Below are positions 1 to 5,186 of a stretch of DNA of 6,980 nucleotides, piece by piece. The notes beneath the pieces are model-generated. The model had not been told where the DNA came from, did no database searches, and saw nothing but the letters and a program-made list of their open reading frames with translations. The translations under genes were made by a program, and so were the position numbers. The stretch covers positions 1 through 6,980 of the forward strand of contig JAKPQU010000574.1 in the NCBI GenBank assembly GCA_029555925.1. Reading direction: 5' to 3'. This stretch comes from Bacillota bacterium (GTDB lineage: Bacteria > Eremiobacterota > SpSt-956 > JAKJGF01). Within the stretch, counting starts at the first letter, position 1, and each line of letters begins with the position of its first letter.

Positions 1-47
1 TATTGGAAGCTATAAACATAGCCTTTTTAAAAACACCCTCTCCTTAA

Positions 48-69
48 TCCTCTCCCTCAAGGGAGAGGA
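48..69. repeat. CTCTCCC / GGGAGAG palindromic intergenic repeat
   Basis: TCCTCTCCC (48-56) pairs with GGGAGAGGA (61-69) across a TCAA loop, a 9-bp perfect stem. It is preceded by the related run CCCTCTCCTTAATCC. Very similar CTCTCCC-CAA-GGGAGAGG hairpins are, as I recall, scattered between genes in many unrelated bacterial genomes. No T-tract follows, so this is not a canonical intrinsic terminator on the + strand. It may be a mobile or REP-like palindromic unit. Confidence 0.6.
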
Positions 70-126
70 AATAAGAGGCAAATCCTTTAAGCAGAAATAC
101 AATATTCCTTAACTTAATGACATTGC

Positions 127-193
127 GCGTAACGCGTGACGCGTGACGGGTTTAATCCCTGCGCATCACACATTACGCTTTACGCATTACGAA
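127..193. repeat. Inverted pair of heptamer tandem arrays (array A)
   Basis: The left arm has three exact 7-bp units on the + strand: GCGTAAC (127-133), GCGTGAC (134-140), GCGTGAC (141-147). The right arm has four units of complementary type: TCACACA (166-172), TTACGCT (173-179), TTACGCA (180-186), TTACGAA (187-193). Between them GGG (148-150) and CCC can pair around TTTAAT. The arms can fold into a long imperfect hairpin with 7-bp periodicity and G-T pairs. The same units recur elsewhere in the window (around 1913, 2038-2075, 3377-3443, 6694-6714). Confidence 0.75.
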
Positions 194-207
194 GTCATTA
201 TTTATGG

Positions 208-227
208 ATAGTTATGAAACTAACTAT
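208..227. promoter_or_regulatory. 7-bp dyad ahead of the SOD gene
   Basis: ATAGTTA (208-214) and TAACTAT (221-227) form a perfect inverted repeat around a 6-base loop, followed by ATTTTTCTT. It could be a protein-binding operator or a weak AT-only terminator for an upstream transcript. The stem has only two G-C pairs in total, so termination would be inefficient. No known regulator motif is recognised. Confidence 0.25.
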
Positions 228-363
228 ATTTTTCTTCGTAAGAGCCTGTCAGGCAGAAGCTGATAAATGGTTACTAATTTACCTGTAGCGGTACTAAGCG
301 TGACACAAGGAAAGAGACTATTAATAAATTTTCATGTCCAATCAAAAAAAGGAGGAACGATAA

Positions 364-1032
364 ATGAAATATTTCTTTGTTGCATTTTTTATCTTTGTAT
401 CATTATTAATGGTAAATCTAACTGCTGTTATGGGAGAAGAAGCAAAACCTGTTTATCAGGCCCGTGACTATTCCTACCTGCTTGGTATGCCGGGCTTCAG
501 TAATACTATACTTCAAAACCATTTCAAACTCTATGAGGGGTATGCGAAAAACTTCGATCTTATTATAAACAGGCTTGAAACGCTCCTGGTTGAGGATAAA
601 ACAGGCACTCCTGAATATGCCGAAATGGAAAGACGTCTCGGATGGGAATTCAATGGCATGAGACTCCATGAATATTATTTTGAAAATCTTGGCGGTAATG
701 GTATCATAGATGAAAAAAGTGATTTATATAAAGAAATCTGTTCTGAATTCGGCAGTTTTGAACTGTGGAAAAAAGATTTTATCTCTGCAGGCAAAATGAG
801 AGGCATAGGATGGGTTGCTCTTTATGAAGATCCACGGACAGGACATTTACTGAATATGTGGATTGATGAACATGATACAGGTCATATGGCGGGAGGTAGA
901 CTGCTTCTTATAATGGATGTTTTTGAACATGCCTATATGACTGACTATCAGCTAGACAGAGCTGCCTATATCGATGCATTCTTTAAAAATATTAAATGGG
1001 AAGAAGTTTCTAAGAGGTTTGAAAAGAAGTAG
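364..1032 (+). CDS. Exported Fe/Mn-family superoxide dismutase
   Basis: Converts superoxide to hydrogen peroxide and oxygen at a single Fe or Mn ion. The 222-residue product starts with a Sec-type signal peptide (Lys2, hydrophobic core about 4-22, probable cleavage near AVMG24-EE), so the enzyme should act outside the cytoplasm. The Fe/Mn SOD metal ligands are identifiable: His53 (NHFKLYEGY), His102 (LHEYYFENL), and Asp185 and His189 in DVFEHAY. The C-terminal domain FGSFELWKKDF...GIGWVALY is typical. Tyr60 matches the gateway Tyr34 of the human enzyme. Departures from the common type are a one-residue deletion in the first helix, Leu56 where His30 normally sits, and His170 where MnSODs use the active-site Gln. 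The start is set by AAGGAGG at 349-355, with normal spacing. A weak candidate promoter is GTGACA (300-305) with TAATAA (322-327). The gene is monocistronic and ends at a strong terminator. Metal preference cannot be read with confidence. Confidence 0.93.
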   Translation: MKYFFVAFFIFVSLLMVNLTAVMGEEAKPVYQARDYSYLLGMPGFSNTILQNHFKLYEGYAKNFDLIINRLETLLVEDKTGTPEYAEMERRLGWEFNGMRLHEYYFENLGGNGIIDEKSDLYKEICSEFGSFELWKKDFISAGKMRGIGWVALYEDPRTGHLLNMWIDEHDTGHMAGGRLLLIMDVFEHAYMTDYQLDRAAYIDAFFKNIKWEEVSKRFEKK

Positions 1033-1036
1033 AACA

Positions 1037-1080
1037 GAAAAAGCCAGAAGAGATTTTTCATACTGACTTCTGGCTTTTTC
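1037..1080. terminator. Bidirectional intrinsic terminator
   Basis: GAAAAAGCCAGAAG (1037-1050) and CTTCTGGCTTTTTC (1067-1080) are perfect reverse complements, a 14-bp stem with a 16-base loop. The A-run on one side becomes a T-run on each strand. It begins 4 bases after the SOD stop and ends 20 bases before the stop of the convergent DUF3298 gene, so it can terminate both. Confidence 0.9.
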
Positions 1081-1100
1081 TTTGCATATTGTCTTCCAGG

Positions 1101-1886
1101 TTATTTTATGAAACACCCTGCAGGTCCTTCAGGCTCTATAATATCTTTTAATGTACTGTAAGGTATGATAACATCTTTGGGACCTGCTGCATAACAGTCA
1201 ACCTGATATTCATTGAAGTGTATAATTATGTCTTTTTCTGTCATATTAAAATAGGCGAAATTCTCTGCTTTCGGCGAAGCCCCTTCTTTAATCCAGTTAT
1301 AATCCGGCTCATATCCCTCTTCTTTCCCCTGTTTTTTTGCTTTTTCAGTCAATTCCTTTACAGAGTAGTCTGAAAGTATCTTCAGATAATCTGAATCTTT
1401 TTTAAATAAATCGCTGAGATTAACGGATTTACCTGATGTGAGGGAATAATTTACTGCCCATATAGCATGGGAAGGATGGGCTGCACCTGCATAATATACT
1501 TCAGTTAAAAATTTTATACTTATCAGGTCAGGCGTTTTATTTATAATAGAATACTCAATATTAAAATAACTCTGAAGCAATTCAGCAGGCATGTCCGAGT
1601 CAGCCATGGCTTGTTCAGATTCTTTTACATCTTTTTTGAAATCTTCCACATCTTTTGTTATGATAGAAGAGATATATTGGTTAAACTTATCTTCAGCAGT
1701 TTTATCTTTATAACCTGTCACTTCCGGATAACTGTATGCTATGGAATGAGTAAAAGTTTTATTTTTTACCTTAATAGTTTCTTTTGTTTCTTTGTCCTTA
1801 CTTACAAAGGTTAGCTCCTCAGATGCAACTGACATAACCTGCAACAGCAGGATAAACATAATTACGGATAGAATTTTTTTTGCCAT
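1101..1886 (-). CDS. Exported DUF4163/DUF3298 (RsiV/PdaC-like) protein
   Basis: A 261-residue protein with an N-terminal signal peptide (KK at 3-4, hydrophobic core 6-18, likely cleavage near SVA21-SE). The body resembles the DUF4163 plus DUF3298 arrangement. The first part (about 45-125) is a small alpha/beta domain with a helical insertion. The second (about 127-250) carries the hallmark stretches YYAGAAHPSHAIWAVNYSL, TSGKSVNLSDLF and a late HFNEYQVDCYAAGPKDVIIPYS. Domains of this kind occur in the extracellular half of the anti-sigma factor RsiV, which binds lysozyme, and in the deacetylase PdaC. Here there is no cytoplasmic anti-sigma part, transmembrane helix after the signal, or deacetylase domain, so it is a stand-alone periplasmic or lipid-free secreted form of unknown ligand. 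Two cysteines (231 and 258) could form a disulfide. The start is supported by AAAGGAGATGA, with ATG at 1886-1884. It lies 186 bases downstream of the next - strand gene and probably has its own promoter. Confidence 0.8.
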   Translation of the reverse strand: MAKKILSVIMFILLLQVMSVASEELTFVSKDKETKETIKVKNKTFTHSIAYSYPEVTGYKDKTAEDKFNQYISSIITKDVEDFKKDVKESEQAMADSDMPAELLQSYFNIEYSIINKTPDLISIKFLTEVYYAGAAHPSHAIWAVNYSLTSGKSVNLSDLFKKDSDYLKILSDYSVKELTEKAKKQGKEEGYEPDYNWIKEGASPKAENFAYFNMTEKDIIIHFNEYQVDCYAAGPKDVIIPYSTLKDIIEPEGPAGCFIK

Positions 1887-2072
1887 AGTATCATCTCCTT
1901 TATAATTGTGGCGCGTAACGCTTAATATACTGACCTGAGCATAAGCAATTAATATTTCAATATGTTATAAACCAGACTAGATAAGGTTTTCTGACTTTTC
2001 ACTATTCACCTCTCTTATATATAAATTATGTCAATACTCACGACTCACTTTTCACGACCCACGACTCACGAC
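1887..2072. other. Intergenic region between the two - strand genes
   Basis: Read on the - strand, this gap contains a perfect TTGACA (about 2030-2035) followed closely by TATATATAA, but with no -10 at standard spacing, and further AT-rich stretches such as TTTATAAC. I cannot fix a promoter. It also holds one heptamer unit GCGTAAC (1913-1919), a TTTTCACTATTCACC fragment near 1995-2009, and heptamer array B at its right end. Confidence 0.4.
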
Positions 2073-2075
2073 TCA
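2038..2075. repeat. Heptamer tandem array B
   Basis: Five consecutive 7-bp units in exact register on the + strand: TCACGAC (2038-2044), TCACTTT (2045-2051), TCACGAC (2052-2058), CCACGAC (2059-2065), TCACGAC (2066-2072), then TCA (2073-2075). That last TCA is the complement of the TGA stop of the - strand gene, so the array begins inside the stop codon. Confidence 0.85.
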
Positions 2076-3353
2076 ATAACCGGTATAATAAATCTTTATA
2101 TCCTGCACATCTTCCAGAACTGTGAGATTTTTCCCTTCGTTATATTCAATAAGGGTGTAAAAATCATTCTTTCCTGTTCTTTTTACCGATGTTTCACATG
2201 TTCCTGCTTTGAAATAACCGCCGAAAAAAAATCCATGTCCGTAAAGTCTTTCTTCAGGTTTTGAATTGACTACTGTTCCGAAAACAGATGAATAGTCTTT
2301 ATCTTTTATCTCACAGTAATCTGAGAGTACTTTACCGGGATTGTTCGTTATATCGGGGTTTTCCCCCCAGGCCTGTTCCATTGCTTCTCTTTCTTTTATT
2401 ATTCCGTCTTTATCTTTAGCTGAAAAACGTTTTTTCTCCACAAAGACACTTGAAGGAGGCATAAGTATAAGATATACGGGAGTAATTCTGGCATAACCGA
2501 AAAAACCTTCAAATTTGTTTTCTTTACATGGATATTCCAGGGTATGTTCAAAAGGAACAATCTGGAAAGCAGTCTGTCCTCCTTCTCTGGGCGTCAGATC
2601 GGGGCCAAGATCTCTGAAACGTTTACTTGTTGATATTTCAAGAACTCCCGGATGATTTGCCCTTATACGATTACTTCCTACAAGAGACGAACCTGTAAAA
2701 CCTCCCACTCCTGCCACCGGCTTTAATACTCTTGCAGCGAAACTCACTGAAAGATCTTCATAGACAACCATTACATAGCCGTTAATCTTATTATCTATCC
2801 ATATATATTTTACTGGTTTTTCCATAGAAGGCGGGATTACCTTTATTATTAACTCATCTCCTGTATGTGGCACATAATCAGGTGAAAGAAGTTCCATATT
2901 ATCATTGTTTGCCAGATAGACTCTGTTGCCTATATAGGGGGAATAATCTTTGCCGAATATGCTTTCTTCTCCTTCTATATCTGTTATTATGGCACTGCCA
3001 TGATAGGATTTATAATCTTTATCAAGGTCTTTACATTCTACGGGAAGGAGTGAGAAAATTCTTGAAAACCTGCCCGGTTTGCTTATTCTTATATGAATGG
3101 CATTTACCGCACTGGCAACAATAGAACTGTCTGAACCGTAATCTGCGGCGGTAAAACCTGGCTGGTTAGGTTCTGTCAGTTCATTTACAGGAATAAGGAC
3201 ATTCCCTATATTATTCCAGCTATTCCCTTTGTCTTTAGAAACAGTTATTTTTCCACCTTCCTTGTTCTGAACCTTGATCCAGTATTCACCGGCAAAAGAA
3301 AGTGTTGATGTAAATATCAACATGAGAAGAACTGATAAAAATTTTGTGTACAT
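2073..3353 (-). CDS. Exported protein of unknown function with one Asp-box motif
   Basis: A 426-residue product with a clear signal peptide (hydrophobic core about 6-18, cleavage probably after SFA21 before GEYW). I do not recognise the full-length family. Near the N-terminus SKDKGNSW (39-46) fits the Asp-box pattern S-x-D-x-G-x-(S/T)-W, a beta-hairpin motif seen in sialidase-like beta-propellers. Only one copy is visible, so a full propeller is not supported. The rest is rich in predicted beta strands, with a central GVGGFTGSSLVGSNR stretch (215-229) and an aromatic, Gly-rich GHGFFFGGYF (372-381). It has four cysteines (107, 276, 347, 386), compatible with disulfides outside the cytoplasm. 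The start codon (3351-3353) follows AAAAGGAG at normal spacing. The stop lies in heptamer array B. Transcription is divergent from the three-gene operon. Surface or periplasmic location is inferred from the signal peptide only. Confidence 0.75.
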   Translation of the reverse strand: MYTKFLSVLLMLIFTSTLSFAGEYWIKVQNKEGGKITVSKDKGNSWNNIGNVLIPVNELTEPNQPGFTAADYGSDSSIVASAVNAIHIRISKPGRFSRIFSLLPVECKDLDKDYKSYHGSAIITDIEGEESIFGKDYSPYIGNRVYLANNDNMELLSPDYVPHTGDELIIKVIPPSMEKPVKYIWIDNKINGYVMVVYEDLSVSFAARVLKPVAGVGGFTGSSLVGSNRIRANHPGVLEISTSKRFRDLGPDLTPREGGQTAFQIVPFEHTLEYPCKENKFEGFFGYARITPVYLILMPPSSVFVEKKRFSAKDKDGIIKEREAMEQAWGENPDITNNPGKVLSDYCEIKDKDYSSVFGTVVNSKPEERLYGHGFFFGGYFKAGTCETSVKRTGKNDFYTLIEYNEGKNLTVLEDVQDIKIYYTGY

Positions 3354-3376
3354 TAAATCGACTCCTTTTACTGTAG

Positions 3377-3451
3377 TCGTGACGCGTAACGCGTAGGGTA
3401 CGCCTGATCACTTTTCACTTTTTCACGACTCACGACTCACGACTCTACTCA
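3377..3451. repeat. Opposed heptamer arrays C in the divergent intergenic region
   Basis: The left arm, in one orientation, has TCGTGAC (3377-3383), GCGTAAC (3384-3390) and GCGTAGG (3391-3397). The right arm, in the other orientation, has TCACTTT (3408-3414), the 8-base variant TCACTTTT (3415-3422), and three exact TCACGAC units (3423-3429, 3430-3436, 3437-3443), trailing into TCTACTCAC. GTCGTGA (3376-3382) is the exact complement of TCACGAC, so the arms can pair. The layout mirrors array A at 127-193. Confidence 0.85.
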
Positions 3452-3479
3452 CTATAAAATTCTCTCAGACCATAAAAAA
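3451..3479 (-). promoter_or_regulatory. Candidate promoter for the 426-residue exported protein
   Basis: On the - strand TATAGT (complement of 3451-3456) matches five of six -10 bases. Seventeen bases upstream is only a T-run (3474-3479), so the -35 is poor. If used, the transcript would start near the edge of heptamer array C, and its leader would carry the foldable arrays before the ribosome binding site. Confidence 0.3.
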
Positions 3480-3530
3480 ACCTTCAGTATTTTTCTGGCA
3501 AATTGTTTACAAAATTTTAACACATATCTG

Positions 3531-3560
3531 TTTTTATCAGATTTAATTGTATGATATAAT
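3531..3560 (+). promoter_or_regulatory. Extended -10 promoter of the three-gene operon
   Basis: TATAAT (3555-3560) is a perfect -10 hexamer preceded by TGA (3552-3554), the extended TGnTATAAT form. The -35 is weak (TTTTTA or TTTTAT around 3531-3537 at 17-18 bases), as is common for extended -10 promoters. A start near 3567 would give a leader of about 30 bases before the ATG at 3598. Confidence 0.75.
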
Positions 3561-3597
3561 AGAATAGACTTACTGTCAGATGGAGTGGAGAGTAATA

Positions 3598-4380
3598 ATG
3601 ATAATAAAACAGAAGCTTAACAATCAAACAATAACACCTCAGAAAAATAGTAAAGAAAGTCAGGAAAAAAGCGATTTTAATCTTAAAGATGTACTCAGCC
3701 TTCGTGCAGTCAGAGATGAAACAGTTGATATATTAACTGCCTATAAACGTTTCAAAATAGACCAGACAGAAGGCAGGAAAGAAGCATGGTGGGAGGAAGT
3801 GGCAGGTATATCTCAGGTTCAGGGTGATGTAATAAAAGGATTCGGCTTAACAGGGCCTGCACTTATGGCTTCTACCGTTGTATCCGGAATCGGGGCTGTC
3901 GGTATGACTTCTATCGGCTTTAATGCCCTTAAAGAAGGCGTGAAGGAAAAAGATACCTGGAAAACCATTGAAGGTACAACTGCTCTTCTTGCAGGTGCAT
4001 CAGGTGCTGCAGTAACTGTTGAAAATACCTTGACTGTCCATAATCTGGGAAATCCCGGTCTGAAATCTGCAGCAGGTGTGGCAGGAGTGGCAGGTTCATG
4101 TCTTGGCGTGGCTTTCGGAGTCGCAGATATGGTTCTTGGAGGAAGAGAACTTGTATGCGGGATAAAAGAAAAGAACAGAGACGGTATAGTTGACGGAAGT
4201 CTGGAAATGGGACTTGGAAGTATATATGTGATGTCATCTCTCGGTCTGGGAGGCCCTGTTATGTCAGGAACTCTTTTAGGCGTCTTTGCTTCCAAACTCG
4301 TCTATGATTACAGGGAAGAACTGGCCAGTCTCGGTAAAAAGATTTTGAATAAGATAAAAGGAGAAGAAAAGCAGGTATGA
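3598..4380 (+). CDS. Gly/Ala-rich helical protein with duplicated hairpin unit, paralog 1
   Basis: I do not recognise this family. I chose the ATG at 3598 over the in-frame ATG at 3580. GGAG (3587-3590) sits 7 bases before it, the upstream ATG has no ribosome binding site, and the resulting 260 residues starting MIIK match the next gene in length and first residues. Order: a polar N-tail (1-50), then DILTAYKRF...QTEGRKEAWWEE (44-67), shared with the neighbour. Four Gly/Ala-rich hydrophobic segments follow (about 82-110, 126-142, 156-182, 202-234). Charged loops LKEGVKEKDTWKTIEG (111-126) and CGIKEKNRDGIVDG (187-200) separate segments 1/2 and 3/4. A basic tail (236-260) ends the protein. The two loop-helix units align without gaps at an offset of 74 residues (Gly114/188, Gly126/200, Gly133/207). 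There is no signal peptide. Small-residue spacing suggests tightly packed membrane or bundle helices, which is inference. It overlaps the next gene by ATGA. Confidence 0.85.
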   Translation: MIIKQKLNNQTITPQKNSKESQEKSDFNLKDVLSLRAVRDETVDILTAYKRFKIDQTEGRKEAWWEEVAGISQVQGDVIKGFGLTGPALMASTVVSGIGAVGMTSIGFNALKEGVKEKDTWKTIEGTTALLAGASGAAVTVENTLTVHNLGNPGLKSAAGVAGVAGSCLGVAFGVADMVLGGRELVCGIKEKNRDGIVDGSLEMGLGSIYVMSSLGLGGPVMSGTLLGVFASKLVYDYREELASLGKKILNKIKGEEKQV

Positions 4381-5159
4381 TTATAAAATCTGCTCATTTA
4401 CAAAAGATAGAAAATCTAAAGCCTCAGGAAAAATCTAAGTCCGGTGAAATAAACACAGAGGATATAAAAGATGAGGTCCATGTCGGACACAATCTGCCGG
4501 AAAGAGTTCTGTTGAAATCGGAAGATATTTTAAAGGGTTATAAGGAACTTAAAGAGCATCAGACTGAAGATAAAGAACAGCCATGGTGGGGAGAATTTGC
4601 AGATTTCTGTCATGTCCAGGCAGATGTTGTGGAAGGTGTGGGTATGACAGGAGCAATTCACGGTTTTTCCGTCATTGGTTCAGGCCTTGGAGCAATAGGC
4701 CTGGGCACTCTCGGAGCTATGGAATTGAAAGAAGGTCTCTCTAAAAAAGACACCTTGAAGGTTATAGGGGGAACTTCTGCAATACTTGCCGGTTCCGCAA
4801 GCGGTGCAGATTTTCTGGGAAATATGATAGAAGGCCATGGTTTACTCGGAACTAAAGGCCATGCCATATCAGGCATAGCAGAAACATCTGCAAAGGTTTT
4901 CGGTATAGCCCACGGTACTATTGATGTAGCTCTTGGAGGAAGAGAAATTATACATGGCATTAAAGAAAAAAATAGAGATAAGATTATAGATGGTTCTCTT
5001 GATGTCGGCATCGGAAGTACAATGGTTATGGGAGCGCTTGGTATAGGAGGTGCTCCTATGGCTGTTGCTCTGGGAGGGCTTTTTATTACAAAACTGGCTT
5101 ATAATCACAGAAATGTTATTAGAGAAGCAGGTAAAGAAATTTTGGAGAAGATAAAATAA
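4377..5159 (+). CDS. Gly/Ala-rich helical protein with duplicated hairpin unit, paralog 2
   Basis: A 260-residue paralog of the preceding protein; function unknown. In the stretch GGREIIHGIKEKNRD...GIGS (187-215), 20 of 29 residues are identical to paralog 1. Also shared are MIIK, YKELKEHQTED, QPWWGEFADFCHVQADVVEG (68-87), the first loop ELKEGLSKKDTLKVIGG (116-132) and the tail beginning KLAYNHR (239-245). The internal duplication shows directly: residues 116-140 and 190-214 align gap-free with 8 of 25 identical, including Glu116/190, Gly120/194, Lys128/202, Gly132/206 and Gly139/213. It has no signal peptide and no cysteine cluster. Its start overlaps the previous stop (ATGA, 4377-4380), with AAAGGAG at 4357-4363 inside the upstream gene, so translation is probably coupled. 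That coupling suggests matched amounts of the two products, perhaps a hetero-oligomer. Confidence 0.85.
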   Translation: MIIKSAHLQKIENLKPQEKSKSGEINTEDIKDEVHVGHNLPERVLLKSEDILKGYKELKEHQTEDKEQPWWGEFADFCHVQADVVEGVGMTGAIHGFSVIGSGLGAIGLGTLGAMELKEGLSKKDTLKVIGGTSAILAGSASGADFLGNMIEGHGLLGTKGHAISGIAETSAKVFGIAHGTIDVALGGREIIHGIKEKNRDKIIDGSLDVGIGSTMVMGALGIGGAPMAVALGGLFITKLAYNHRNVIREAGKEILEKIK

Positions 5160-5186
5160 CATAGATATGAATGGGAGGTAATTTCA

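Larger units (their letters stand above)
1..363. other. Non-coding region upstream of the SOD gene
   Basis: I find no convincing gene in this stretch. The longest forward frame entering it (ATG at 267) has no ribosome binding site and runs into the SOD gene out of frame, so it is not called. What it holds is a CTCTCCC hairpin (48-69), a pair of opposed heptamer arrays (127-193), a 7-bp dyad ATAGTTA/TAACTAT (208-227), and a leader of about 120 bases before the SOD start. A possible small fold in the leader pairs CTTC 234-237 with GAAG 256-259 around GCCT/AGGC (244-254). I recognise no riboswitch class there. Confidence 0.6.

Noticed and set aside
228..348. Possible riboswitch in the SOD leader
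   Set aside because: Only a short imperfect stem is visible, and no conserved core of a known riboswitch class is recognised.
267..467. 66-codon forward frame overlapping the SOD start
   Set aside because: It has no ribosome binding site, shows no recognisable protein features, and overlaps the well-supported SOD gene in another frame.
2029..2036. Perfect TTGACA (- strand) as a promoter of the DUF3298 gene
   Set aside because: No -10 hexamer lies at 16-18 bases. The nearby TATATATAA is too close, so a promoter is not called.
3408..3451. Possible CRISPR-like array
   Set aside because: The units are contiguous 7-mers with no spacers, and no cas-like gene is present. It is a short tandem repeat.
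3580..3597. Upstream in-frame ATG of paralog 1
   Set aside because: It has no Shine-Dalgarno in front. The GGAG that serves the 3598 start lies inside this extension, and the neighbour paralog begins at MIIK.
3819..4295. 158-codon Pro/Ser/Thr-rich - strand open frame
   Set aside because: It is the antisense shadow of the Gly/Ala-rich paralog 1; similar shadows lie under paralog 2 and the large paralog. It has no ribosome binding site.
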